Part shown: positions 48,902 through 58,278 of the stretch, in pieces
Numbering within the stretch: position 1 is the first letter of the stretch
Layout of the letters: every line of letters starts with the position of its first letter
The notes under the pieces: model-generated
The model's input: only the letters and a program-made list of their open reading frames with translations
What the model was told of the DNA's origin: nothing
Databases searched by the model: none
Source of the DNA: Bordetella pseudohinzii
GTDB lineage: Bacteria > Pseudomonadota > Gammaproteobacteria > Burkholderiales > Burkholderiaceae_B
DNA: 64,000 bases
NCBI RefSeq assembly: GCF_000657795.2
Contig: NZ_JHEP02000018.1
Span: forward strand, 1 to 64,000
Direction of reading: 5' to 3'
Made by a program: the position numbers and the translations under genes

Positions 48902-48927
48902 CTATTTAATAGCGAGCGATTTTTTAA
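48902..48927 (+). promoter_or_regulatory. OhrR operator upstream of ohr
   Basis: CTATTTAATAGC, GAGC, then GATTTTTTAA. Its reverse complement repeats the ohrR-side site with three mismatches. GCTATT-T-AATAGC (48901-48913) is a perfect dyad. TTGCCT (48879-48884) with TATTTA (48903-48908) would be a promoter the repressor covers. Confidence 0.65.
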
Positions 48928-48983
48928 CCCGGCGGCCTGCCGCCATTCCGTGCCCCGGCGCGGCTTACTTCAAAGGAAACACC

Positions 48984-49409
48984 ATGTCTCTCGAAAAAGT
49001 CCTCTACCGTGCCCACGCCCAGGCCACGGGCGGCCGTGACGGCCGCGCTGTCTCGTCCGACAAGCATCTGGATATCAAACTGACCACGCCCAAGGAACTG
49101 GGCGGCGCGGGCGGGGAGGGCAGCAACCCCGAGCAGCTGTTTGCCGCCGGCTATTCGGCCTGCTTTCTGGGCGCGATGAAATTCGTGGCCGGCCGCGACC
49201 ATATCGCCATCCCCAGCGATGTGTCGGTGCAGGGCGCGGTGGGCATCGGCCCGCTGCCGACCGGCTTTGGCATCGAGGTCGAGCTGACGATCTCGCTGCC
49301 GGGCATGGACCGCGCCGCCGCGCGGCAGCTCATCGACAAGGCCCACATCGTGTGCCCGTATTCCAATGCCACGCGCGGCAATATCGACGTCACGCTGACG
49401 CTGGCCTGA
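48984..49409 (+). CDS. ohr: Organic hydroperoxide reductase Ohr
   Basis: 141 residues. A thiol peroxidase of the OsmC/Ohr family. The peroxidatic Cys60 is in [12 protein letters not shown] and the resolving Cys124 in [13 protein letters not shown]. The N-terminal [18 protein letters not shown] and the [13 protein letters not shown] segment are typical. It reduces organic (lipid) hydroperoxides using lipoyl-protein electrons. AAAGGA seven or so bases before the ATG. Controlled by the OhrR gene just upstream. Confidence 0.96.
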   Translation: MSLEKVLYRAHAQATGGRDGRAVSSDKHLDIKLTTPKELGGAGGEGSNPEQLFAAGYSACFLGAMKFVAGRDHIAIPSDVSVQGAVGIGPLPTGFGIEVELTISLPGMDRAAARQLIDKAHIVCPYSNATRGNIDVTLTLA

Positions 49410-49564
49410 AGCCGGGACCGGGCGCCCGCCGGCGCTTTGCTTATGTTTCAATTGGCCGGTGGGCGCGACATCAGTCTTTGGCCGCGCGCCTTCGAGGCGC
49501 CGGCGGCGAGTGCGTTATCGTTGCGGATGGCCCGCCCGTGGCCAGAATAACCAGCGAGGTTGCC

Positions 49565-50497
49565 GTGTCCGGCGATAGTGTGATTTCTGTGCAGGACCTC
49601 TCCAAGGTCTATGCCTCGGGGCACCAGGCCCTGAAAAACATCAATCTGGAAATCCGGCGTGGCGAGATCTTCGCGCTGCTTGGCCCCAACGGCGCGGGCA
49701 AGACCACGCTGATCAGCATCATCTGCGGCATCGTCAATGCCAGCAGCGGGCGGGTGCTGGCCGACGGCCATGACAACGTGACGGCCTACCGCGCCGCCCG
49801 CCAGGCCATCGGCCTGGTGCCCCAGGAGCTGACCACCGATGCCTTCGAGACGGTCTGGAATACGGTGAACTTCAGCCGCGGCCTGTTCGGCAAGCCGCCC
49901 AATCCCGCCCTGGTCGAGCGCATCCTGCGCGATCTCTCCCTCTGGGACAAGAAAGACAGCCGCATCATGGCGCTGTCCGGCGGCATGAAGCGCCGCGTCA
50001 TGATCGCCAAGGCGCTGTCGCATGAGCCGCGCATCCTCTTCCTGGACGAACCGACCGCCGGCGTGGACGTGGAGCTGCGCCGGGGCATGTGGGAGATGGT
50101 GCGGCGCCTGCGCGAGCAGGGCGTGACCATCATCCTCACCACGCACTATATCGAGGAGGCCCAGGAAATGGCCGACCGTGTCGGCGTGATACGCAAGGGC
50201 GAGATCATCCTGGTGGAGCATACCCATGCGCTGATGCGCAAGCTGGGCAAGAAGCAGCTGGTCTTCATCCTCACCGCGCCGCTGGCGGCCGTGCCGGCGG
50301 CTTTGTCGCATTACGACCTGGCGCTGGGCGAGGATGGCGCATCGCTTGTCTACACCTACGACAGCCAGGGCGAGATCAATCCGGTGCAGCCCCTGCTGCG
50401 CGAGCTCGACGCCCTGGGCATAGGCTTTAACGACCTGCGGTCCTCCGAAAGCACGCTGGAGGAGATCTTTGTCAGTCTGGTGAGTGCACAATCATGA
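49565..50497 (+). CDS. ABC-2 type exporter ATP-binding protein (YadG-like)
   Basis: 310 residues from GTG 49565, chosen because GAGG sits five bases upstream and similarity starts here. Walker [16 protein letters not shown]-loop [17 protein letters not shown], signature [17 protein letters not shown], Walker [18 protein letters not shown] and switch His [13 protein letters not shown]-terminal extension (about 230-310) ends [14 protein letters not shown], as in drug- or polysaccharide-exporting ABC-2 ATPases. The stop overlaps the permease start (ATGA). Confidence 0.93.
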   Translation: MSGDSVISVQDLSKVYASGHQALKNINLEIRRGEIFALLGPNGAGKTTLISIICGIVNASSGRVLADGHDNVTAYRAARQAIGLVPQELTTDAFETVWNTVNFSRGLFGKPPNPALVERILRDLSLWDKKDSRIMALSGGMKRRVMIAKALSHEPRILFLDEPTAGVDVELRRGMWEMVRRLREQGVTIILTTHYIEEAQEMADRVGVIRKGEIILVEHTHALMRKLGKKQLVFILTAPLAAVPAALSHYDLALGEDGASLVYTYDSQGEINPVQPLLRELDALGIGFNDLRSSESTLEEIFVSLVSAQS

Positions 50498-51255
50498 ATT
50501 GGTACGCGGTCCGCGCCATCTATCTCTTCGAAATGGCCCGCGCCTGGCGCACGCTCATGCAAAGCGTGGCCTCGCCGGTGATTTCGACTTCGCTGTATTT
50601 CGTGGTCTTCGGCTCGGCCATCGGCTCGCATATGGTCGAGATCGGCGGCGTGAGCTATGGCGCTTTCATCGTGCCAGGCATGATCATGCTGTCGCTGCTG
50701 ACGCAGAGCGTGGCCAATGCCTCCTTCGGCATCTATATGCCGCGCTTTTCGGGCACCATCTACGAAATCCACTCCGCGCCCATTTCCTATATCGAGATCG
50801 TCATGGGTTATGTCGGCGCGGCGGCCAGCAAGTCCATCCTGCTGGGCATCATCATGCTGGCCACGGCCAGGCTGTTTGTCGCCTATGAAATCCAGCATCC
50901 GGTCTGGATGGCGGTCTTCCTGGTGTTCACGGCGGTGACCTTCAGCCTGTTCGGCTTCATTATCGGCGTGTGGGCCGATGGCTTTGAGAAGTTGCAGATC
51001 ATCCCCTTGATGATCATCACGCCGCTGACCTTCCTGGGCGGCACCTTCTATTCCATCCACATGCTGCCGCCTTTCTGGCAGGCCGTGACGCTGTTCAACC
51101 CGGTGGTCTACCTGGTGAGCGGCTTTCGCTGGAGTTTCTTCGGCGTGGCCGACGTCAACCTGGGCGTGAGCATAGGCATGACGCTGCTCTTTCTGGCGAT
51201 CTGCCTGGTGACCGTGCGCTGGATCTTCAAGACGGGTTATCGCCTGAAGACTTGA
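50494..51255 (+). CDS. ABC-2 type exporter permease (YadH-like)
   Basis: 253 residues, six membrane segments. [29 protein letters not shown] at the N terminus and [32 protein letters not shown] near the C terminus are hallmarks of the ABC-2 YadH/NodJ type. Substrate unknown. Translationally coupled to the ATPase gene, and its last 29 bases overlap the convergent AI-2E-type gene. Confidence 0.93.
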   Translation: MNWYAVRAIYLFEMARAWRTLMQSVASPVISTSLYFVVFGSAIGSHMVEIGGVSYGAFIVPGMIMLSLLTQSVANASFGIYMPRFSGTIYEIHSAPISYIEIVMGYVGAAASKSILLGIIMLATARLFVAYEIQHPVWMAVFLVFTAVTFSLFGFIIGVWADGFEKLQIIPLMIITPLTFLGGTFYSIHMLPPFWQAVTLFNPVVYLVSGFRWSFFGVADVNLGVSIGMTLLFLAICLVTVRWIFKTGYRLKT

Positions 51256-52342
51256 CCTGGCCCTGGACCATGGGGTCGCGCACCCACTGCATGAAGAGCA
51301 CATAGCCCAGCGCGAACCCCACGGGTCCCAGGAACAGGCCGACCAGGCCGGCGGCGACCACGCCGCCCAGCGCGCCGATCAGGATGATGGGCAGCGGGAT
51401 GCTGATGCCGCGCGCCAGCATCAACGGCTTGAGGATGTTGTCCAGCAGGCCGACCAGCACGCACCAGATGGCAAAGCCCACCGCCATTGGTGTGCTGTTG
51501 TTCATGAAGACGTAGACGGCCGCGGGCAGCAGCACGACGAAAATCGGCAGCTGCACGATGCACAAGGCCAGCGCCACGATGGCCCAGATGCCCGCGCCCG
51601 GCACGCCCGCCACCAGCATGCCCAGCCCGCCCAGGGCCGATTGGATCAAGGCCACGCCGATGACGCCTTGCGCCACGGCGCGTATGGTCGTGGCGGTCAG
51701 CTGCACCAGCTCGTGGCCGCGCTGCGGGCCGGCGATGCGGGCGGCGATATCGTCGGCGATGCGCTTGCTGTTCTGTCCATAGATGAGCACCAGCCCGGCG
51801 ATGGCTACCGCCGCCAGGAAGATCAGGAACTCCATGCCGGCCGTCGTGGCGCTATTGATCAGCCATTTCGCCGCCGTGGTCAGGGCGGGTTGCAGGGGCT
51901 TGAGGGCGGCCTCGACGTTTTCGGTCGCCAGGGCCCAGGCGTCGTGCAGGCGGCCGCCGATCAGCGGCAGGTTGGAGACGAAGGCCGGCGGGTCGGGGAT
52001 GCGCAGCGTGGGCTGGCCCTCCGTATGATGAAACAGCCGCGGCAGGCTTTCGGCCAGGGAGCCGGCCAGGAGCGCGCCGGGAATCATGAAGGCGAGCAGG
52101 GTGAGGATGACCAGCAGCAGCGAGGCCGATTTGGGCCGTCCGCCCAGCCAGCGCGCCAGGCGCTGATGGATGGGCGCCAGGGTCACGGCCAGGATGATGG
52201 ACCACAGCAGCAGGCCGATGAAGGGTTCGGCGACGCGGTAGCACCAATAGACCAGGCCGCCTATGAGGCTGACCCGGATGAAGAGATCAAGCAGGCTGCG
52301 GGAGAGCACTTGTTGAAAATCGACATCCGGACGAAGGCGCAT
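51227..52342 (-). CDS. AI-2E family transporter (PF01594)
   Basis: 371 residues, about eight membrane segments. [55 protein letters not shown] and the C-terminal helices with [30 protein letters not shown] are typical. Despite the family name, many members have other or unknown substrates (some are Na+/H+ antiporters or act in permease-like roles). No luxS-type gene is nearby. Overlaps tail to tail with the ABC permease. Confidence 0.88.
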   Translation of the reverse strand: MRLRPDVDFQQVLSRSLLDLFIRVSLIGGLVYWCYRVAEPFIGLLLWSIILAVTLAPIHQRLARWLGGRPKSASLLLVILTLLAFMIPGALLAGSLAESLPRLFHHTEGQPTLRIPDPPAFVSNLPLIGGRLHDAWALATENVEAALKPLQPALTTAAKWLINSATTAGMEFLIFLAAVAIAGLVLIYGQNSKRIADDIAARIAGPQRGHELVQLTATTIRAVAQGVIGVALIQSALGGLGMLVAGVPGAGIWAIVALALCIVQLPIFVVLLPAAVYVFMNNSTPMAVGFAIWCVLVGLLDNILKPLMLARGISIPLPIILIGALGGVVAAGLVGLFLGPVGFALGYVLFMQWVRDPMVQGQVKSSGDNPS

Positions 52343-52435
52343 GGCTTGGTCTCTGAGGGGCCGGAAGAAAGGGCGTGGCGGATCGCCTTCCGTTTGTAGC
52401 GGATAGCGGCTTCGCCTGGCAAGCGGGGCGTGGGC

Positions 52436-54514
52436 TCAGTCCGCCCGGCGGGCGAAGTCCGCCTTGAGAAAGTCCTGGGCCGGCAGGGGTTTTCCCAGCA
52501 GAAAGCCTTGCAGCGAGTCGCAGCCCAGGTCCGTCAGGAAGCGCTGCTGGGCCTGGGTCTCCACGCCTTCGGCGACGATTTTCAGGTTCAGGCGCTGGCC
52601 CAACGCGATGATGGCCGACACGATGGCCGCGTCTTCCTGGTCATGTTCGAGCTGGTTGATGAAGCCGCGGTCGATCTTGAGTTCGCTGGCCGGCAGCCGC
52701 TTGAGATACAGCAGGCTGGAATAGCCGGTGCCGAAATCGTCGATGGAGATGGACACCCCCAGCGAGGCCAGTTCGCGCAGCACCGTCAGGCTGGCTTCGG
52801 CGTCGCGCATGGCGGTGGTTTCGGTGATCTCGATGGCCAGGCAGCTGGCCGGCAGCAGGTGGCGCGCCAGCGTGTCGCGGATGGTGTCGACCAGGCCGGC
52901 CTGGGAAAACTGCATGGCCGACAGATTGACCGCCACGGTCCAGTCGCCATGCCCGAGGTCGCGCCAGATCCGCATCTGGCGGCAGGCTTCGTCCAGCACC
53001 CATTCGCCGATGGAGAAGATCAGGCCGGTGCGTTCGGCGATGGGGATGAAGTCGGAGGGCGAGATCAGGCCGCGCTTGGGATGGTTCCAGCGCAGCAGGG
53101 CCTCGGCGCCCACCACGGGGCCGGCCGGCGCGATGAACTTGGGCTGGTAATGCAGCACGAGCTCGCCGCGCGCGCGCGCCTGGCGCAGGTCCTGCAGCAA
53201 TTGCAGCTGCTCGCGCGCGTTTTCATTCATGGCCGGCTCGAAATAGCTGTAGCGCCGGTCGCGGCCCAGGCGCTTGGCGTGATACATGGCCGCGTCGGCG
53301 TGGGTCAGCAGGGTATGGCCGTCTTCGCCATCGCCCGGATAGATGGAAATGCCCACGCTGGCGGTGACCGACAGCGTGTGGCCGTCGACGATGATTTCGC
53401 GCGACAGCGCATCGATCAGCTTTTCGGCCAGGTTGGCGGCATCGGTGGGTTCGACCACATCGGCCACCACGATGAACTCATCGCCGCCCAGGCGGGCCAC
53501 CGAATCGCCCGGACGCAGCACCTCGGCCTGGATGCGCTGCGCCAGCTGTCGCAGCAGGCTGTCGCCGCTCTGGTGGCCGTAGGCGTCATTGACGGCCTTG
53601 AAGCCGTCCAGGTCGATGAACAGCACGGCGAAGTGGCCGCGCGCGGCCTTGGCGCGCGCGATGGACTGGATCAGGCGTTCATCGAGCAGGGCGCGGTTGG
53701 GCAATTGCGTCAGCGCGTCGTGCAGCGCCAGATGCAGCAGCTCTTCATTGGCCTGGGCCAGGGAGCTGGCCAGGGCCGATGTGCGCGCCTCCAGGCGCGT
53801 GTCCAGCACCGCCACCACCAGGGCGATGCCGAGCACGCTCAGGGTCACGGCGGTGACGCTGGCGGCCAGCCAGCCGGCGCTGATGCCGTGCAGCACCGCC
53901 ATGCAGACGCTGTCGGCGTCAAAGCGCGCGGCCGCCATGCCGGTATAGTGCATGCCCACGATCGCCAGGCCCATGACCACGGCCGCGCAGACGCGGTAGG
54001 CCGGCGCGCCAGGCCGGTTGTGGCGCAGATGATGCGTGATCCACAGCGCCGCGCCCGAGGCCAGGATGGCGACCACCACCGACAACAGGAAGAGCCAGGG
54101 CGAGTATTCAATGGCCGGATACATGCGCATCGCTTCCATGCCCACATAGTGCATGGCCGCGATGCCGCAGCCCATGAGCATGGCCGCGCCCGCCAGGCGC
54201 CAGCGCGGCAGCGTGCTGCGCGTGACCACCCAGAGCGCGAAGGCCGAGCAGGCGATGGCGATGAGCAGCGACAGTCCGGTAAGCGCCGGGTCATAGCCCA
54301 GGGCGATGGGCAGGCTGAAGGCCAGCATGCCCACGAAATGCATCGACCAGATGCCCAGGCCCATGGCGCAGGCGCCGCCCAGCAGCCAGAAGCGCGCCGC
54401 CAGTCCACGCGCCGAGGTCACGCGGCTGGCCATGCCCAGCGCCGTATAGGAAGCCAGGATGGCGACCCCGAGGGAGACCAGCACCAGGGTGGGGTCGTAG
54501 TTTCCGACAAGCAT
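52436..54514 (-). CDS. MHYT-GGDEF-EAL cyclic di-GMP protein
   Basis: 692 residues. Seven membrane helices (about 1-235) contain the MHYT motifs, MHFVGM, MHYVGM and MHYTGM, thought to bind a metal and sense a diatomic gas. A GGDEF domain (about 255-415) has an intact RLGGDEF. An EAL domain (about 430-685) has GAEALLRW, the NLSA, EITET, DDFGTGYSS, KIDRGF and AEGVET segments, so both synthase and phosphodiesterase look catalytically complete. Such proteins adjust c-di-GMP in response to a membrane signal. A GntR-type palindrome lies upstream (54624-54637). Confidence 0.95.
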   Translation of the reverse strand: MLVGNYDPTLVLVSLGVAILASYTALGMASRVTSARGLAARFWLLGGACAMGLGIWSMHFVGMLAFSLPIALGYDPALTGLSLLIAIACSAFALWVVTRSTLPRWRLAGAAMLMGCGIAAMHYVGMEAMRMYPAIEYSPWLFLLSVVVAILASGAALWITHHLRHNRPGAPAYRVCAAVVMGLAIVGMHYTGMAAARFDADSVCMAVLHGISAGWLAASVTAVTLSVLGIALVVAVLDTRLEARTSALASSLAQANEELLHLALHDALTQLPNRALLDERLIQSIARAKAARGHFAVLFIDLDGFKAVNDAYGHQSGDSLLRQLAQRIQAEVLRPGDSVARLGGDEFIVVADVVEPTDAANLAEKLIDALSREIIVDGHTLSVTASVGISIYPGDGEDGHTLLTHADAAMYHAKRLGRDRRYSYFEPAMNENAREQLQLLQDLRQARARGELVLHYQPKFIAPAGPVVGAEALLRWNHPKRGLISPSDFIPIAERTGLIFSIGEWVLDEACRQMRIWRDLGHGDWTVAVNLSAMQFSQAGLVDTIRDTLARHLLPASCLAIEITETTAMRDAEASLTVLRELASLGVSISIDDFGTGYSSLLYLKRLPASELKIDRGFINQLEHDQEDAAIVSAIIALGQRLNLKIVAEGVETQAQQRFLTDLGCDSLQGFLLGKPLPAQDFLKADFARRAD

Positions 54515-54623
54515 TAAAGGCCTCCGCGAGGCAGATCAGGCAGACGCGACATGGTGGGGTGGGGCTGGCCGTGATTCCGGAAGATCCGCGAGCGCGAAAG
54601 CGTATCCGATTTTTGCGTCGCCT

Positions 54624-54637
54624 GATTGTCGACAATC
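54624..54637 (-). promoter_or_regulatory. Palindrome before the MHYT-GGDEF-EAL gene
   Basis: GATTGTCGACAATC is a perfect 14-bp palindrome. Its core TTGTCGACAA matches the TNGTNNACNA pattern bound by GntR-family regulators of the FadR group. It lies between the aspartate dehydrogenase stop and the start codon at 54514. On the plus strand it is followed by T residues, but no plus-strand gene precedes it. Confidence 0.5.
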
Positions 54638-54645
54638 TACTTTTT

Positions 54646-55449
54646 TTACGTCCCCACCCTCAGCGGGGCGGTGAGCTTGCGCAGGGCGGCCACCACGCTT
54701 TGGGCGGTGATGCGGCCCGTCTTGGGGTTTTCGGAGGGGATGTTCTGGATCTCCATGGCGAAACTCGCCGCATCCGAGTCCACTTCGACACGGTGCACAT
54801 TGCGGGTGACGCCGGGATCGGCCCAGATCTCCAGGGTGGTCCGGTCCGCGCCGATGCCGGCCAGCGAGACGCTGACCGCGACATTGAGATTGGCCGGAAA
54901 GCCCACCGCCGCATCGCGCGGCGAGCCCCGGAACACCAGCGTGGGCTCGGTGATGCCGTCCAGGTCGATGCGGTGGGTTTCCAGATAGGGAGCGCCGGCC
55001 AGGCCGCGCGGCGGCTTGCGGGTGATCATGGTGACCGCATGGATCTTGCCTTCGGCGGCGGCGGTCAGGGCATCCAGGCCCAGGATGGCGCCCGAGGGGA
55101 TGATGATCTGTCCGCCATGCTCGCGGGCCAGGGCGATCAGGTCTTCATTGCGCAGCAGGGCGCCGGAACTGAGCACCATCAGCTTCTTGCCGGCCCGCAG
55201 CACCGGTTCGGACAGCTCGCGGAAGACGGCGGCGGGCGCGGCTTCGACCACGATGTCGCAGTGCTGCGCCAGCCCGGCCAGGTCTGTGTAGACCGGCGCG
55301 GGGCCTTGCCAGCTCCGGTCGGCATGGCGCTGCGGGTCGCGCACGGCGATGGCGGCGAGCTTGAGGCCGGGCAGGCCGCGGTCCAGGGCTTGGGCGACGG
55401 CTTGGCCAATGGCGCCGAATCCGGCGATTCCGACTTTCAGGGCGGGCAT
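54646..55449 (-). CDS. L-aspartate dehydrogenase
   Basis: 267 residues. The N-terminal Rossmann domain has GIAGFGAIGQAVAQAL; SSGALLRNEDLIALAREHG and IIPSGAILGLDAL follow. The C-terminal catalytic domain has the catalytic His219 in TRNVHRVEVDSDAASF and PANLNVAVSVSLAGIG. It oxidises aspartate to iminoaspartate with NAD(P). It can feed NAD synthesis, but nadA and nadC are not nearby, so another role is possible. Minus-strand neighbour of a LysR gene. Confidence 0.9.
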   Translation of the reverse strand: MPALKVGIAGFGAIGQAVAQALDRGLPGLKLAAIAVRDPQRHADRSWQGPAPVYTDLAGLAQHCDIVVEAAPAAVFRELSEPVLRAGKKLMVLSSGALLRNEDLIALAREHGGQIIIPSGAILGLDALTAAAEGKIHAVTMITRKPPRGLAGAPYLETHRIDLDGITEPTLVFRGSPRDAAVGFPANLNVAVSVSLAGIGADRTTLEIWADPGVTRNVHRVEVDSDAASFAMEIQNIPSENPKTGRITAQSVVAALRKLTAPLRVGT

Positions 55450-55515
55450 GACTATCCTCTATAGGCGATGGAACTGGCCGGGGAAGGATACTAGATCGTT
55501 TGCGCCGCGTGGGTC

Positions 55516-56412
55516 TTAGGCGGCCGGCGGCGCCAATTCGCGCAACAGGGCGATGGCATTGCGGGCGGCCGTGGAGCGTTCATGGCGCCGGTAGGCCATG
55601 TCGAGCAGGGCCCGCGGCGCATCGCCGCGTATGGGCCGGTATTCGATGCCTTCGGCGCCCATATGCCGCATGGCGGCCGGAACAATGGAAATGCCCACGC
55701 CCGCAGCCACCAGGCTGATGATGGAGGCCATCTGCGGGGCCTCCTGGATGACGCGGGGCGTGAAGCCGGCGCGCAGACAGGCCGAGAGGATGGCGTCGTA
55801 CAGGCCGGCGCCGATGGGGCGCGGATACAGCACGAACGCTTCTTCGGCCAGGTCTTTCATGGGCACGCTGCGCTTGCGGCACAAGGCATGTCCTGGCGGC
55901 AGCGCAACCAGCATGGGCTCGTCCAGCACGCGCTCGGAGGCGCATTCCGGGTCCAGCGCATAAGGGGGGCGCACAAAGGCCACGTCCACTTCGCCCAGGC
56001 GCAATGCCTGCAGCAGCGCGCGCGATGTGCTCTCGGACAGCGAAAGATGGACGCCGGGATAGCGGTCGCGATAGGCGCGGATGGCGCGCGGCAGATAGGG
56101 ATGGAAGACGGCGGAGGCCGTAAAGCCCACGCTGACCGAGCCGCGCTCGCCTTGGCCCAGGCGGCGCGCGGTCTCGACGGCGCGGTCGGCGGCGGCCAGG
56201 ATGCCGCGGGCATCTTCCAGAAAGCGGGCGCCGGCTTCGGTCAGTTCCACCCCGCGCGGCAGGCGCAGCAGCAGCGGCGTGCCGATCTCGCGTTCCAGCT
56301 GCTGGATCTGCAGGCTCAGGGGAGGCTGCCCGATGCCCAGCCGCTGCGCCGCCCGCGTGAAGTGCAGGGCTTCGGCGACGGCCACGAAATAGCGTAAATG
56401 CCGCAGTTCCAT
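55516..56412 (-). CDS. LysR-family transcriptional regulator
   Basis: 298 residues. Helix-turn-helix at about 18-45 (LHFTRAAQRLGIGQPPLSLQIQQLE), then the standard effector-binding domain (about 90-290) with GSVSVGFTASAVFHPYLPRAI and LVAAGVGISIVP. Divergent from an MFS gene with about 108 bases to that gene's preferred start, the usual arrangement for a regulator and its transport target. An almost palindromic A/T tract (56412-56426) lies right at the start codon. Effector unknown. Confidence 0.93.
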   Translation of the reverse strand: MELRHLRYFVAVAEALHFTRAAQRLGIGQPPLSLQIQQLEREIGTPLLLRLPRGVELTEAGARFLEDARGILAAADRAVETARRLGQGERGSVSVGFTASAVFHPYLPRAIRAYRDRYPGVHLSLSESTSRALLQALRLGEVDVAFVRPPYALDPECASERVLDEPMLVALPPGHALCRKRSVPMKDLAEEAFVLYPRPIGAGLYDAILSACLRAGFTPRVIQEAPQMASIISLVAAGVGISIVPAAMRHMGAEGIEYRPIRGDAPRALLDMAYRRHERSTAARNAIALLRELAPPAA

Positions 56413-56520
56413 ATTTTTAAAAAATAACGGATGACAGTTTCATATATTGGACAAATGCAAACCGAAAGTCTACCGTTGAAAACAAGGCCAGCCAGGCCTG
56501 CGTTTTTCGAGATTGCCGCC

Positions 56521-57807
56521 ATGTCCGCCCCTCATTCTCCCGCTCCGTCCACGCCCGCGCCCGCCGCGGACCTGGGGCAGGGATATCTGCGCCGGGGGAC
56601 CCCGGCGCTGCACCGCGCCCAGTGGGCCCTGTTCGCCGCCGGTTTCGCCACCTTTTCCCTGCTGTATTGTGTCCAGCCGCTGATGCCGCTGTTCACGCGC
56701 AATTTCGCGATATCGCCCGCGCAAAGCAGCCTGTCGCTGTCGCTATCCACAGGCATGCTGGCGCTGGCGATCTTCCTGGTCGGCCTGTGGTCTCAGGCGC
56801 TGCCGCGCAAGCGGGTGATGGCCGCCTCGCTGACGGCTGCGGCGATTCTCGGCATCCTGGCCGCCTTTGCCCCCGACTGGACCAGCCTGCTGGTGTTGCG
56901 CACCCTGCAGGGCCTGGCCATGGGCGGGGTGCCGGCGGTGGCCATGGCCTATCTGGCCGAAGAGGTCGAGCCGGAGACGCTGGGTTTCGCCATGGGTCTC
57001 TATATCAGCGGCAGCGCCTTCGGCGGTCTGACCGGCCGCGTCATCACCGGCCTGGTTTCGGATTTCTTCGGCTGGCGCGCGGCGCTGGGCACGGTGGGCC
57101 TGATGGGCCTGGCCGCGGCCTTGCTGTTCGTCTGGCTGCTGCCGCCCTCGCGCCGCTTCGCGCCCAAGCGCGGCAATGGCTGGCGCGAGGCCCGCAAGGG
57201 CTTGTCCACGCATCTGCGCAACGGCCCGCTGGTCAGCCTTTTCCTGCTGGGCGGCCTGCTGATGGGGGCTTTCGTCACGGTCTACAACTACGTCGGCTTC
57301 CGGCTGCTGCAAGCGCCTTTTTCCTTGAGCCAGACCTTCATCGGCGGGATTTTCCTGGTCTATCTGGTGGGCATCTTCGCCTCGACCTTCTTCGGGCGCC
57401 TGGCCGACCGGCATGGCCGCGGGCCCATGCTGGTGCTGGGCACGGTGCTCACCTTGACCGGCTTGCTGCTGACGCTGTCGGATCAGCTGGCGGTGCTGGT
57501 CGGCGGCATCGTGGTTTTCACCTTCGGATTTTTTGCCTCGCATGCCGTGGCCAGCGGCTGGGTGGGCCGGATGGCGCGCGGCTACAAGGCCCAGGCCGCT
57601 TCGCTGTATCTGCTGGTCTATTACCTAGGATCCAGTGTGCTGGGCTCGGTGGGCGGCAAGAGCTGGGCGCTGGCCGGCTGGGCGGGCGTGGCGGAACTGA
57701 CCGGGGTTTTTCTCTTGCTGGCGCTCGGGGTCAGCGCCACCCTGGCCTTGCGCGCCGCGCGCCAGGAGCAGGCGGGGCTGGCTCCCGGGCGCGAGCCGCA
57801 GGCGTGA
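56521..57807 (+). CDS. MFS transporter (YnfM-like)
   Basis: 428 residues from ATG 56521, twelve membrane segments. RAQWALFAAGFATFSLLYCVQPLMPLFTRNF at TM1 and LRTLQGLAMGGVPAVAMAYLAEEV, typical of YnfM/AraJ-like exporters; RLADRHGRGPML is the inter-domain MFS motif. The frame is open upstream to 56431 with a possible ATG at 56455; none has a good Shine-Dalgarno, so the start is uncertain. Probably controlled by the divergent LysR gene. Confidence 0.85.
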   Translation: MSAPHSPAPSTPAPAADLGQGYLRRGTPALHRAQWALFAAGFATFSLLYCVQPLMPLFTRNFAISPAQSSLSLSLSTGMLALAIFLVGLWSQALPRKRVMAASLTAAAILGILAAFAPDWTSLLVLRTLQGLAMGGVPAVAMAYLAEEVEPETLGFAMGLYISGSAFGGLTGRVITGLVSDFFGWRAALGTVGLMGLAAALLFVWLLPPSRRFAPKRGNGWREARKGLSTHLRNGPLVSLFLLGGLLMGAFVTVYNYVGFRLLQAPFSLSQTFIGGIFLVYLVGIFASTFFGRLADRHGRGPMLVLGTVLTLTGLLLTLSDQLAVLVGGIVVFTFGFFASHAVASGWVGRMARGYKAQAASLYLLVYYLGSSVLGSVGGKSWALAGWAGVAELTGVFLLLALGVSATLALRAARQEQAGLAPGREPQA

Positions 57808-57846
57808 GCGCGGCGGCGCGCGCTTTGGGAGATGCGGTGGCGGCGC

Positions 57847-58059
57847 TCAACCGGCGCCCTTGAGGATGGCGTAGAGCTGGTCCTTGATGTGCAGTTTTTC
57901 TTTTTTGAGTTTTTCGATCTCTAACGTGGTCGCGGTTTCTCTCCCGGCTTCCATGTTCTGAATCTGCTGATCAAGCAGATTATGTTTGTCGAACAACTTC
58001 GCGAAATGCGGGTTGTCGGTCTTGAGTCGGGAAATCTGATCGCGAAACTCAGGGAACAT
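57847..58059 (-). CDS. YdcH-like DUF465 small protein
   Basis: 70 residues, mostly helical, charged: MFPEFRDQISRLKTDNPHF, then FAKLFDKHNLLDQQIQNMEAGRE and LEIEKLKKEKLHIKDQLYAILK. Length and pattern match DUF465 (YdcH). No function is known for the family. GGAGG lies about seven bases before the ATG, and a good promoter is found at 58153-58180. Confidence 0.88.
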   Translation of the reverse strand: MFPEFRDQISRLKTDNPHFAKLFDKHNLLDQQIQNMEAGRETATTLEIEKLKKEKLHIKDQLYAILKGAG

Positions 58060-58152
58060 AACGGGACCTCCGTGGTGAGGATGCCACGCCCAGCAGGTCC
58101 TCGACCCGCGAGAGCGCGCAAGGAAAGACTGCCGGTGTCCTTGTATGAACCC

Positions 58153-58180
58153 AGTATAGCGGTCGGGGCGGGGGCGTCAA
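58153..58180 (-). promoter_or_regulatory. Sigma70-type promoter of the YdcH-like gene
   Basis: On the minus strand TTGACG (58180-58175) and TATACT (58158-58153) are separated by 16 bases. The predicted start is near 58146, leaving a leader of about 87 bases. Confidence 0.65.
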
Positions 58181-58184
58181 TTGG

Positions 58185-58209
58185 CCGCCGCGCATCGCTT
58201 GCGCGGCGG
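58185..58209. repeat. 10-bp inverted repeat between the YdcH-like and EamA genes
   Basis: CCGCCGCGCA-N5-TGCGCGGCGG, perfect. It sits just upstream of the YdcH-like promoter and downstream of the EamA stop. No T-tract on either strand. Confidence 0.5.
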
Positions 58210-58241
58210 TAAACGCTTTGGGATCAGTCCCTTGCGCAACG

Positions 58242-58269
58242 GGCGCGGCGCCTCCGGGGGCGCCGCGCC
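58242..58269. repeat. 11-bp inverted repeat after the EamA gene
   Basis: GGCGCGGCGCC-N6-GGCGCCGCGCC, perfect, 10 bases beyond the EamA stop on the minus strand. It could form a very stable hairpin in the EamA mRNA, but no U-tract follows. Confidence 0.5.
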
Positions 58270-58278
58270 GCGCGGTCT

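Noticed and set aside
49423..49443. A terminator after ohr (GCGCC-N4-GGCGC then TTTGCTT)
   Set aside because: The stem is only five pairs and the T-run is broken, so I do not list it as supported.
51227..52342. Calling the AI-2E family protein a true autoinducer-2 exporter
   Set aside because: The family name is not a reliable function and no luxS or quorum-sensing gene is nearby.
54624..54650. A plus-strand terminator formed by GATTG-TCGA-CAATC and the following T-run
   Set aside because: No plus-strand gene precedes it, so a DNA-binding palindrome for the minus-strand gene is more likely.
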